From the NCBI GenBank assembly GCA_001510575.1, contig LNGK01000010.1, positions 557,825-621,824 on the forward strand: 64,000 nucleotides of DNA. Direction: 5' to 3'. This DNA comes from Knoxdaviesia capensis (Eukaryota; Ascomycota; Sordariomycetes; Microascales; Gondwanamycetaceae). Numbering within the stretch: position 1 is the stretch's first letter; the number at the start of each line of letters is the position of its first letter. Positions 33,831-45,088 of this stretch are shown here, one piece after another. The translations under genes were made by a program, and so were the position numbers. The notes under the pieces are model-generated. The model did not search any database. It was not told the DNA's origin and saw nothing but the letters and a program-made list of their open reading frames with translations.

Positions 33831-35054
33831 TCACACAGTGGCAGACTGGAGATCGCGGCCCTGATCATCCAACAGCCGCACGATTCTGTCGTACTTCCGG
33901 CTGAGAGCGTCGTAGACGTGCGAATCATACTGCGACATGACGTTGAGAAGAGACACCATCGACGCCGGCGGCGCGCTTCCACTCTCTAGAAGCCGGTTCG
34001 CGTCCTCCAGGGCAATCTTGACCACCCGCGACGTGTTGTCGTCGAAAAAGAGCCCGAGGTAGTCCATCTCGCCCAGCAGGGGCTTGATCGCAGCCAGGTT
34101 TCCGTAGCGGAGCCACTGGATCAGGATCAGCTCGTTGTAGAACGGCGTCGACACTCCGAGCACGTACGAGGCCAGCCCGAGCTCCTTGATCCGGGGGAGC
34201 AGGTTCAGCGCCATGGGCGAGGATCGCGCGAACCCCGAGTCCAGCATGCGGAGCGCCGTGAGCAGGTGGATCGAGTACAGCGGCCCGTAGACATCCATGT
34301 CCATGGGACTGGCCGAGGTATCGCTGGCGAGCGGCTCAGCCTTGGCTTTCCTTGCCGACTTCGATTTCGACTTCCCGGCTTTTGCGGGCTCCGGTGCGCC
34401 GGGGGTCTTCGATGCTATGCCCAGCCGCGCCACCATCGAGAAGACCTCGCGCTCCAGCACCTCCCACAGCTCGAGATCGGTCTGGCAGCTGCGCATCAGC
34501 TCGTTAACACGGACCTGCTCGCGGCGGCGCAGACCCTCGACCTCGATGCGCCGTGCCAGGTCCGCCTCCGTCTGCTCGCGCGACGCAGCCGCCGCCGCCG
34601 CCGCCGCCGGGCGCGGCGGCGCCTCGGCCTTCTCCATCTCGTGCAGGCCGAGCGCAGTCTCGGCGGCGCGGCGCAGCGCGCGCGGGTACATCATCAGGAT
34701 CTGATTCCGACTCCACGATCCTGCCGGATGTCCCGGACGCGCACCCGGGGGCCCGCCGGTGCCGCCGATGACCTCGGAGTTGTACTGCTCGAGCGAGCGC
34801 TTGCGGCCAATCGCCTCGAAGATGTTGTTGAAGGCGCGCTGCTCGGCGGGCGTGATGGTCGAGTCGAGGCGCGCGTCGGCGCTGTCTTCGTCGCTGCTTT
34901 TCCACTCGAACGGGATCGAGTCGCTGGAGGCTTTGCGGGCGGCCAGGGCCGATGTTGTGTGAAGGAATCGTGTGAGGGCTTGTTGCGAGAGGACTGGTCG
35001 GAGGCTGGCCAGAGTCCTGGTCTGGTAGAGGAATGGGAGGAGTGGCGATGCCAT
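33831..35054 (-). CDS. Mtf2-domain mitochondrial protein
   Basis: A single exon of 407 aa. The N-terminus (LPFLYQTRTLASLRPVLSQQ and onwards to FLHTTSALAARK) is a typical mitochondrial presequence. From about residue 180 onwards the protein shows helical repeats (NELMRSCQTDLELWEVLEREV; later FYNELILIQWLRYGNLAAIK) and ends with a conserved block of the fungal Mtf2-like C-terminal domain. In yeast, Mtf2/Nam1 couples mitochondrial transcription to RNA processing and translation; orthology to that protein is inferred from domain type. An Ala-rich GCC repeat (about residues 148-156) is low complexity. It shares a 438-bp bidirectional promoter with cmr1. Confidence 0.8.
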   Translation of the reverse strand: MASPLLPFLYQTRTLASLRPVLSQQALTRFLHTTSALAARKASSDSIPFEWKSSDEDSADARLDSTITPAEQRAFNNIFEAIGRKRSLEQYNSEVIGGTGGPPGARPGHPAGSWSRNQILMMYPRALRRAAETALGLHEMEKAEAPPRPAAAAAAAASREQTEADLARRIEVEGLRRREQVRVNELMRSCQTDLELWEVLEREVFSMVARLGIASKTPGAPEPAKAGKSKSKSARKAKAEPLASDTSASPMDMDVYGPLYSIHLLTALRMLDSGFARSSPMALNLLPRIKELGLASYVLGVSTPFYNELILIQWLRYGNLAAIKPLLGEMDYLGLFFDDNTSRVVKIALEDANRLLESGSAPPASMVSLLNVMSQYDSHVYDALSRKYDRIVRLLDDQGRDLQSATV

Positions 35055-35492
35055 GATTGCAGATGGAGCAACTCTAGGTCAGATGGAAGTGAAGGGAGTT
35101 CATAGCAGTAGGTGTTTTGCTGTAAAGATTAAGTTCGTGATGAATGGCAGAGGAGCTAGAAAAAAAAAAAAAAAAATCCCCCTTGGCCAACACAAACCCT
35201 AAGGAAAGGCTAATTATTAAAAAAATCAAGTGACACCGTGACTGGACCCATTAAATATTTTCTATGTGCAAACGCGTCTGGGCTCAATGGGTGGTCAATG
35301 GACCAGGCAGAATTTCTCCCATATTCCGACCAGGTCGCGTCTTTTCTTTCTCTGATCTTGAAAGCTTCTTATCAATTGACCATAATCCAAGCCTTGTGAG
35401 CCTTACTGCTACAAACATAATAGAACACATCGACCTCTTTTTTTTCTTTTCTTTTTTCCATTAAAAATCAAAGCACCACACCCTCTTCCAAA
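35055..35492. promoter_or_regulatory. Bidirectional promoter, Mtf2-like gene and cmr1
   Basis: These 438 bp lie between divergent start codons. They contain an 18-base A run (35160-35177) and a telobox AAACCCTAA (35195-35203), 141-149 bp from the Mtf2-like start, plus a pyrimidine-rich stretch just before the cmr1 start. Confidence 0.55.
35195..35203. promoter_or_regulatory. Telobox AAACCCTAA
   Basis: The nine bases are identical to those at 20134-20142 upstream of the 23-kDa complex I gene. Both flanking genes on the minus strand encode mitochondrial proteins. Confidence 0.4.
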
Positions 35493-37200
35493 ATGGCCCC
35501 GAAGACGGAAGACCCGCCGATGAGCGCGTTTGAACGCCGCCGGCTCGAGAACATCGCGGCAAACAACGAGATTCTGAAGGAAATCTCCGTCACGGCGAAA
35601 ACCATCGGCGTCGCGCCCAAGCCCAAACCGGCGGCCAAGGCCTCCTCGTCCTCGTCGCGGAAACGCACCCGCTCTGAACCCGTCGCCCGCGACCCGCCCC
35701 GACCGACCCGCATGAGCTCGCGGCTGCTCGGCATCAAAGCGGAGAGAGACGACTCGGCCGACAGCGCCGCTGCCAAACTCGCGCTAACGGGCGATGTCAG
35801 CTTGGATTCGGCGGCCCGGGACGTTGAGCGGGCGAAGCGGACGCGGGTCAACGGCGACCAGGTGCTGGGCGATATCATCGTCGATGGCAAGAAGTGGGAG
35901 GCTGGCGTGGCTGGCCTGAAGAGCCTGATCCGCGGTGCTCAGCCTGGAGTCCGGACGTTTAGTGAGGATGACATCCGCGAAACGACGGATGAAGATGTCA
36001 AGACGTTGCGCAGCGAACTGGGGAAGCTGGCACTTTACGATAAGTGGACACCCAATGGTACGATCCCTTCACGTGTCCCTCCAGAACATCTCTGCCGGTA
36101 CCATTTTTCTATGCAAGCACATGGACTAAACTGATAACGACCGCTTTCAACATGCAGAAATTAAGTTGACGCCATTGAGAGTGTACTCGCTCGGGTTCCA
36201 CCCGACCGAAGACAAGGCAATCCTCTTTGCCGGAGACAAAGAGGGCGCCATGGGCGTGTTTGACGCATCCCAGCAAGCGGCCGAAGTCGACGACGACGAA
36301 GACGAGGACAGCGACCGGCCCGACCCAGAAATCATGGCCTTCAAGACCCACTCGCGAACTCTCACCTCGTTCGTCTTCTCCCCCACGGACGCCAACGCCG
36401 TGTTCTCCGCGTCGTACGATTCCACCGTGCGCAAGGTCGACCTGGCCAAGGGCGTGTCCGTGCAGGTGTTCGCGCCGTCCGACGACGCCGAGGACTTCCC
36501 GCTGTCGGGCATCGACATGGCGTCGAACGACCCCAACCGGCTGTACTACTCCACGCTGACCGGCGTGGTCGGCTGGCAGGACCTGCGCGAGCGCGCGAGC
36601 GAGCCGACGCGGTGGGTGCTCTCCGACCAGAAGATCGGCGGGTTCTCCCTGCACCCGCTGCACCCGCACCTGCTCGTGACGGCGTCGCTCGACCGCACCA
36701 TGAAGGTCTGGGACGTGCGGAAAATGGTCGCCCCGGACGCCGACGACCCGGATTCCGAGCGGCCCACCCTCGTCGGCCAGCACGCGTCCCGGCTTTCGGT
36801 GTCCCACGCGGCGTGGAGCGCCAGCGGCCACGTGGCCACGTCGTCGTACGACGACACCATCAAGATCTACGACTTTTCCGACGCCGGCAGCTGGACGCCG
36901 GGCGCCACGCTGCGCAAGTCGCAGATGCAGCCGGCAACGGTGGTGCGCCACAACAACCAGACCGGGCGGTGGGTGACGATCCTCAAGCCGCACTGGCAGC
37001 GGGCGGGGCGCGACGGCATCCCCAAGTTTGTCATCGGCAACATGAACCGCTTTGTTGATGTGTTTGCGGCCACCGGCGAGCAGGTGGCGCAGCTCGACGG
37101 GGACGGCATCTCGGCGGTGCCGGCTGCGTGTCAGATGCATCCCACCATGAACTGGGTTGCGGGCGGCACGGCGGCCGGGAAGCTGTGCTTGTGGATGTGA
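35493..37200 (+). CDS. cmr1: WD40 DNA damage-binding protein Cmr1 (WDR76 family)
   Basis: Two exons (35493-36057, 36158-37200) with a 100-nt intron give 535 aa. The N-terminal ~185 residues match the Cmr1/WDR76 layout: a start helix (SAFERRRLENIAANNEIL), a basic KRTRSEP segment, RMSSRLLGIKAE, and DKWTPNEIK across the splice site. The C-terminal part is a seven-bladed WD40 propeller (for example GGFSLHPLHPHLLVTASLD and SYDDTIKIYDFS). The yeast protein binds damaged DNA and histones, and joins the intranuclear quality-control compartment under replication stress. An acidic DDDEDEDSD loop sits between blades. Length and order fit the family. Confidence 0.95.
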
Positions 37201-40166
37201 GTGAGTGTGTGCGGGATACCGTTGGGTGGGGATTTATACGGACAATCTGGGGGGGAAGGGGGGGTTTGTTCTTTTTCTTCTTTTTCTCTCGTGTGTGCGT
37301 GCTGGTGAGCAGGATTGGAACCAAGCTGAGGAACCAACGTGCCTGCGCACGCCGCCGGTTTATGAGACCATGATGACGTTGAGGGTGTAGGACACATAAT
37401 TTTACCAAGCCTTTTCTTTGTTTCTGCTCTGTCTCCCTGCTGCCTTCATCACTGTGCGTGCAACTGACAGTTCTGTTCGAGATTGCATCTGGATCTGGAT
37501 TGCAAGTGTGCGGGAACATATCTCCCTGTGCACCATCGCACTGGACCGGCGATGTTGTTTGGTCGGTTGAATTACACCCGCATATACGTGACGTTGCACA
37601 GGTTCGTGGCTCAGACGGCGTCTGTGTTTCCTCTTGATCCTCCAACCACTGAATGCAAAGAGTGAAACCCTGTAGTAGTAACTATGTCTTGAACTGTTTG
37701 GCATCCTGCGTGGAGCTTCATCCGGATGGACCATGAGACACACACGGCACATAGGGTTAACTAGGGTTGGACGCATGAATCTTACGTCAGCACCCGCGCA
37801 AAATTATCGTCTATCTTATCTGTGCACCGCGGTCGAATCGTCTAGACCTTCGCGTCTTCCAGCAGCATCGACCTTTCTTCTCTTTCCTTTCTTCTCTCTC
37901 ATCCTCTTCTTCTATCCTCAAACTCTTGGTTGTCCAGGAGTCCGCGTGGCAGACCTTTCCGAGTGTGGTATGTCGTGTTTGGTATGTCATTCTGCTGTTT
38001 ATCTCGTTATCTCGCTCTCCTCCGTGTTGTCCCTTGTTGCATTCGTCACCTCCAGCTGCAGTTGTGAACCAAACAAATGGGCCAAGCTCCCTTCTCACTC
38101 ACCGGTACTTTGGTCGACGACTCTCCCATGTATTCTTTTGGTGTACCCTCTTGGCCCACCTGTCCTTGGACATTGCAACTAGCCCTACTCGTGCAGACTC
38201 GACATCACATGCCAAAGCTCGCTTAATATCCTCACTGTCACCTTGTCACCTCGCCAGAATAGCGGTGCGATGCCGGCTCCAGGGCCATCTTCGGGCTTGT
38301 TCTAGCTTCCATGGGCCTGAATCCGATCAAGTCATCCCCTCAATATTACTTTTGCCACAATCACTTGCTCGATCTCCTAGTCTATACAGTACACTAGATC
38401 AGCAAGTCTCAACACCCATCCCCCCCTCCCTTCTCTCTCCCCTTTCCTTTGTCACCCCTGCTGCATTGTTGACGTTAACATGGGCTATGGTCCTCCAATT
38501 GTGTTGTGTACCTTGTACTGTAACTGATGATCCGTTTACCCACCGCTTTCTCCAGCCACAGACACGTCTTCCGTCAGCCTCTTCTAGCTTCTTGACCCTG
38601 CGATAGAACCGCATCGACTGTCTTACTGGGCGGCTCGCATTCTCCTTGCTGCTGAGAGAATCCTACGACCGATGCAGCACACCTAATATCAATACATAGT
38701 ATCCCCAAGTCGGATCGTTCTTCTTTTCCTATCCGTTTCAACTATTCTTACTTCCCGCTCCGTTCCTGCTTCTGGCCATCCTATAAACCATATATAATAG
38801 TTCACATCTTTTTTTCCCGGATTATTCGGTCTCTGGCACGAGTTCTTTCCTGGTTTTCCTGTCACCTGCGCCGCCAGCCTACCCGTTTTTTTTCGCCTTC
38901 GTCCCACCCACCCACCGTGCCCTGTCTGTCTAGGCATTCTGACCTGACTTGGTCCGGTTTGGAGGGCTTCTTTCTCTTCGTCTCGTTCCTTGTCTCTCTT
39001 CCTCTCACCGACTTTGGCGCCCCCCATATCAGTCCTGTCAACTCCACCGGGATCCTCCGATCCCTCCCGCTCCATCCACTGAAAGCCACCCACGCATGAT
39101 TCTCCGAGTAACCCGGCAAACACAAGCCTCACCCTAGCTAAAACTGTGTTGTCTCTTTCCGGACTGGCGCCCCGATACACGTCACAGACGCAGCTCTTGC
39201 ATCTGTATCTGGTCCCCTGGCTGGCTGGACTGGACTCCGTAGTGGTATGTGTTACCGCTCCTTTCCCGTTTTTTCACGTGCATAACCAGTGTGTGTGTGG
39301 TTATTCTGTTGGGCGCTTCTCAGGTGGTGTCCCAAAAAGGCTGAGATAGGCGTTTTGGTGATTGTGACCATCGGCCAACCATTCTGTTCCGCTTGACCCT
39401 GAACCACGGCTCCAGCCCTTTATCTTACTTGCGGCCTGCTTTCTCCCTCCCACCATCCATCATTCTAAAGATAACCCTCCTCCTCCGTTTTCCCTCCTAC
39501 CACTACACACAGCTGTGCAACCTGCTTTGTCCCCCTGTCAGCGCTGCTGCCTGACTCACATCCGCTACGATATAACCATTCTGCACATGCTATCCGATGC
39601 CAGCCTATCCAGGCAGAGCAGAGCATCAATAAGCACCACTGGATACGCCCGAAGCTAACCACTGCCAGCCAGAGTGACTGCCCACAGCTTATCCCACCTA
39701 AGAATCAACCTCCCTCCAACTTTCCTTCCGTCTTCTCCTGGCTCTGCTTCGGCCTCGTTTGTCTCTCCGACCGTTAATATCCCAGCAGAGTCTTCGTATT
39801 CTCGACATCTCCGCACCACTATCGCTCGTTCCATTTTGCGACGGGTATTTTCCCTCGCTCTTTCAGTTTGCAGGCTAGCTTGATTGTACTACATACATCC
39901 TCTGTCCCTCTTTTCCGGAGTGCTTTTCCTCTGCTTCAATCCCGCCCGATTTTTGGCGCTTGATCAGTCGTCCTCGACAGTCCCTCGACTCCTCCATTTG
40001 CGCGCGAATGAACATCTGATTCTTCGATATACCCACACAATCATCTAAAAGGTGTTCGTCAACACGCACACCACTTCTCTTCCGGTTCGGCGTTGTCAAA
40101 AAGAAAATACACAGATACCAACGACGGTGCCCTGAAACCAGCCCACGAAGTTGCTATAAACGCAGA
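37201..40166. other. Long gap upstream of atg26
   Basis: No gene was recognised in about 3 kb. From about 37800 the plus strand is strongly pyrimidine-rich. The 226-codon frame at 37926-38606 is Ser/Leu/Pro-rich low complexity without a domain. The last 500 bp contain a single AUG before the main start, opening a three-codon uORF (40008-40019). This suggests a long leader for atg26. Confidence 0.5.
40008..40019 (+). promoter_or_regulatory. Short uORF (Met-Asn-Ile-stop) in atg26 leader
   Basis: ATG AAC ATC TGA lies 147 nt before the main start. No other AUG occurs from about 39660 to the main start. Confidence 0.35.
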
Positions 40167-43100
40167 ATGCCGCCTACCCATGGGGCAGCTCAGCCGGCTC
40201 CGGCCGTGGGCGCCGCTGCTGGCACATCCTCTCTCGCGCCGGCAGCTCCCATTTCGCCCGATCCGGACTCGGTTCGACGCCGATTAAGCCGAAAGTTGCA
40301 CAAGAAACTCCGCGAAGACATGTCCCCCGCTCCCAACAAGCTCCCGGAGCCGTTGTGGGAGGGTGCCGACGAGGATGAAGAAGACATCAACGCGTCTACC
40401 CAGGTTCCCGCCATGTTTATGAACATGAACCAGTCGCTGATCGGAATGATTGCCGCGGCCAGTTCGACCGTTGACCTGAACGACCGATTCGAAGGCTTGT
40501 CCAGTGACGATGAATCCGGCCCCAGCCGACTGCCCCCAAGCAGCCTACGACTCCCTAAGCGCGAGCGCCCGACCTTGGCCCAGACTACCGTGCTGGGACG
40601 CGAGCGACGCGGTGGCCTGCCCGAAAGTGCCGACCCTAAGGTGGGACGGCACCGGAGAAAGCTCAGTGAGAACAAGTTGTTGCGGTCGCTATCCGCTCTC
40701 CCAAGGCTGCGCAGCACCAAGTCATCTTCATCATCATCGTCCAAGTCGCCCGCCCCGTCCGCTTCGCCCGATACACCATCCCTCACCACCGGAAGGTCTC
40801 CAAAAGAATCACTAACCCCAATCCACGTCACTGCCCCCACCCCCGACGAGCTTGCGGAGGCGTCCCAAGACTACGTTTCGGCCGCCCGCCTTTCCAACCT
40901 TGACGATAGCACCGCACAGTCGTCCTCATCCGAAGATAATGACTCGCATCCCTCCAACCGCTCGCGTGGGAAATCCCCGCTGCACAAGTTTTCATCCGTC
41001 GAGTCCACACGCCTGGCGCCCGTCATGAGCCGAATGCTTGAAGCCAGAGCGGAGATGTCGTCCCGTCCGAGCTTTGACCTGGATGGCATCACTGCTGAGA
41101 TGTCTCGCGAGGCGGCTTCTTCTGATGATAAAGGCCTGTCTCCGCTCGCCCGGCGGTTACAAGAAATCTTCGAGTTCGATGATCCTGAAGAGGTTTTGGA
41201 AGGTCAGCTTCCTCCCTATCTCTTGCTTGGATTCTCCGATCTAACAGAGATCTGTTTTTAGAATTCCCGTGCTGGCTTCTCCAGAGTGTCCTTCTGCAAG
41301 GATACATGTACGTCACCTTGAAGCATATCTGCTTTTACGCGTACTTGCCAAAGAAAGCGGTAGGTTGATCATCCAAATACTTGCCCTATCAGTTATCGGG
41401 ACGTTCCCACTAATCAGAGATAACCCCCAAACAGCACGAAGTCACCAAGGCAGGATATCTCGCGAAGAGTGGAAAGCGTAACCCCAAGTACAACCGCTAC
41501 TGGTTCCGTCTGAAGGGCGATGTCCTATCTTATTTCCAGGATCCATCCAACATATACTTTCCCTCGGGCCACATCGATCTTCGCTATGCCATCTCCGCCT
41601 CGGTCACCGACAAGGAAAAGGACGGCGTGCATTTCACGGTCGTCACCCACCAGCGGACATACCACCTACGCGCCGATAGCGGACCCAGCGCGAAGGAATG
41701 GGTCAAAAGCTTGCAGCGGGTGATTTTCCGGTCTCACAACGACGGCGACAGCGTCAAGATCTCGCTGCCTATCAAGAACGTCATCGATATCGAAGACAGC
41801 CACATGCTGGAGTTTGCCGAGACTTGTAAAATACGTGTGATTGATAATGACGAGACATATGCTATTGACGAGGTAAGACTCCCAGGATCTTATCACCGCG
41901 CGGTTATCAGCCACCGACTGGGTCGGGAAGATATCTGAAATAATCAGTGTCCGGATACCATACAAAGAGAACCAGCTAACCACATGTCACCTTTAATGAC
42001 ACCACAGTACTTCTTCTCGTTTTTTACAAACGGAAAGGCGGCCATATCCATGCTGAAGAAGCTTAACGAACCGTCTCCTTCAGAAAGCGAAACTCCTGCC
42101 CGGCCGGTTTCAATGATTGCTAGCGGCGCCACTTCTCCCGAGTCAGGTCCAGGCACTCCGTTTGGTGCTGGCAGAAGTAGTCTTGCCATCAACACGCGGT
42201 CGGGCAAGCGGGCGGAAACCGTTAAAGCTACGCTATCTCCTCTTTCTCCCGCCATGCCTTCGACCCCGAGTCCGCGCGTCAGCATGGACATGCCGAGACG
42301 CAGCATCGATGCCTTCAGACAGCTCGGCCGCCGCAGTGTCGATATGCAGGCTATCATGAGCGACGCTCCCCCGCGCCGCAGTTTCAGCATCACTCGCCGG
42401 TCGGCTAGTGGAAACCGGCTTGCTGACAAAACGCCGTCGCATATGAAGGAGTCGATGGACTCGTACGTTCAGTCGATGGATGATCCTAGCATGTCTGCCA
42501 TGATCTCGTCTAGCGAAGACCCATCCGCCAGCCAGATCCTCCGGGGCAGCGAGGTCTTCCACCGCCCGTCTGTCAGACGGTCCCTTTCGATCTCGCGCCG
42601 CCTGACCAAGATCGACACGGGCAAGGAATCGGCGTCCGACTCTAGTAACGAGTCTCGACCTCCCGCAAGCCTGACCGAGGCTGCGGCGGCCCTTGATCGG
42701 CAACCCAGAGAACCGCGACCCAGAGGAAGAGACTCGTATGCGGCGCCTCCGACGCCGACGCTCCAGACCATCACCAAGATGGGAACCTACCCGCTTCAGA
42801 GAGCGGGTGCTTTTGCCGATTATCTCAACCGCACTAGCCGCAAGATGAGCACGCTGCTGGCGACGGAGTCTATGGGATACGTCGAGAAGGTGTCGGGCAT
42901 GTGGAAAGGTGGCCGCAAGCATTACCCCGACCCGTCAATGCCGCGGACGGATGACGACGAAGTTGAAGAAGACTCCGAGGGCAAAATCATCACGTCCAAC
43001 GAGCGTTTCCGCGCTCACTTTGGCTTGCCCGAGTCCGAGAAGCTTCAGGCCACCTTCTTTGGCTACATCCTGCGGGTGCTGCCCCTGTATGGAAAGATCT

Positions 43101-45088
43101 ACATAAGTGATAGATCTTTCTGTTTCCGCAGCCTCCTCCCGGGTACGCGCACGAAGCTCATCCTCCCTCTCAAGGACATTGAGAACGCACACAAGGAGAA
43201 GGGATTCCGGTTTGGATACATGGGTCTCGTCATTGTCATTCGCGGCCACGAGGAATTGTTTTTCGAGTTCAGCCAGGTTGATCTTCGGGATGACTGCGCG
43301 GTCACCCTGTTGCGCAGTCTCGAGAACACCCGGTATCTTAAGGAGTCCGGGCTGCTCAACCAGGAGGAGAAGGAGATCGCGGAGATTGCGCTGGCGGAGC
43401 GAGACGCTCTCACCGAGGCCCGTGCTGACCAGAAGGGCAAGGACGACACGCAGGCGGTTACGGAGAATGTCACAGGAACATCAGACGCGCCGACGATCTT
43501 GTTTGATGATCCTAAGGCGTCCTTCCTCAACTTCAAGCCGTCGCAGCCGCTCAGGATTACCTGCCTGACCATTGGATCCCGAGGCGACGTTCAGCCGTAC
43601 ATTGCGCTGTGCAAGGGGCTTTTGGCCGAGGGCCACAAACCCCGGATCGCCACACACGCCGAGTTCCAAGGATGGATCGAGAGCCACGGAATCGAGTTCG
43701 GCAAGGTCGACGGCGATCCCGCCGAGCTGATGCGGCTGTGTATCGAGAACGGCACGTTTACGTTTTCATTCTTGCGCGAGGCCAACTCCATGTTCCGCGG
43801 GTGGATCGACGAGCTGCTGTCGTCGGCGTGGGAGGCCTGCCAGGGATCGGATCTGCTGATCGAGTCCCCCAGTGCAATGGCCGGCATCCACATCGCGGAA
43901 GCTCTGCGCATCCCGTACTTCCGGGCGTTTACGATGCCGTGGACACGCACACGGGCGTACCCGCACGCGTTTGTGATGCCGGAATACAAGATGGGCGGCG
44001 CGTACAACTACATGACGTATGTGATGTTCGACAATATCTTCTGGAAGGCCACGGCGTACCAGATCAACCGGTGGCGGAACAGTGCGCTGCACATCCCCAG
44101 CACCACACTGGAAAAGCTGCAGCCCAACAAGGTGCCGTTCCTGTACAACTTCTCGCCTAGTGTGGTGGCGCCGCCGCTGGACTTCAGCGACTGGATCCGC
44201 GTGACCGGGTACTGGTTCCTCGACGAGGGCCAGGGCGAGTCGTGGACGCCTCCTCCGGAGCTGCAAGAGTTCATCGACCGCGCGCGGAAGGATGGCAAGA
44301 AGCTGGTGTATGTGGGCTTTGGCAGTATTATTGTCAATGACCCGGCGAAGATGACGCAGGAGGTGATTGACGCGGTGCTGAAGTCGGATGTTCGCTGCAT
44401 CCTGTCCAAGGGCTGGTCGGAGAGAATCACCAAGGGAGCGGCGCCGGCCAACCTGGCAGCCGACGGTACGGCGAGTGAATCCACCGAGAGTGCCAGCGAG
44501 AGCGGGGTCAAAGAGCCGACGTCTACGCCGCGCGAAGAGCCGGAGATGCCGGCCGAGATCTTCGTGATCAAGTCCGCGCCGCACGACTGGCTCTTCAAGC
44601 AGATCGATGCGGCCGCGCACCACGGCGGATCCGGCACCACAGGCGCCAGTCTGCGGGCGGGCATCCCGACCATCATCCGGCCGTTCTTCGGCGATCAGTT
44701 CTTCTTCGGGGCGCGGGTCGAGGACCTGGGGGTGGGCGTGTGCCTGAAGAGATGGGGCGCGAACAGCTTCGGGCGGGCTTTGTGGGAGGTTACGCATAAC
44801 GAGCGGATGATCACTAGGGCGCACGCGCTGGGAGAGAAGATCCGCAAGGAGAACGGGGTGGAGACGGCCATCCAGTGCATCTACCGCGACATTGAGTACG
44901 CCAAGAGCCTGATCAAGCGGCCGATGGGCAAGAGCGGCGGCGGCGGCGGCGGCGGGAAGACGGCGACGGACGACGGGTCGGGCGACGACGAGGAGCCGGA
45001 GGAGAGCTGGACGTTCGTCGGCGGCGACGAGCCCGATCCCGAGGTCACCACCAAGCGGCTGTCGGGGCTGGTTGAGCGCGCGAGGTAG
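40167..45088 (+). CDS. atg26: Sterol 3-beta-glucosyltransferase Atg26 (UGT51)
   Basis: Four exons (40167-41202, 41262-41359, 41435-41872, 42008-45088) join in frame to 1550 aa. Order: a disordered Ser-rich N-terminus (1-325); first GRAM region (about 330-378, split by introns, EFPCWLLQSVLLQGYMYVT); PH domain (about 381-482); a long Ser/Pro linker; second GRAM (about 855-965); and a GT28/UDPGT catalytic region from ITCLTIGSRGDVQPYIALCK (about 1038) to the sugar-nucleotide site (AAAHHGGSGTTGASLRAGIP, about 1390). It transfers glucose from UDP-glucose to ergosterol. In some yeasts the GRAM/PH part directs it to phosphoinositide membranes for pexophagy. A seven-unit GGC run encodes a poly-Gly near the C-terminus. 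The start is the first in-frame Met after a stop; an earlier exon cannot be excluded. Confidence 0.96.

Noticed and set aside
37926..38606. 226-codon plus frame
   Set aside because: Ser/Leu/Pro-rich frame in a pyrimidine-rich leader region; no domain and no splice partners.
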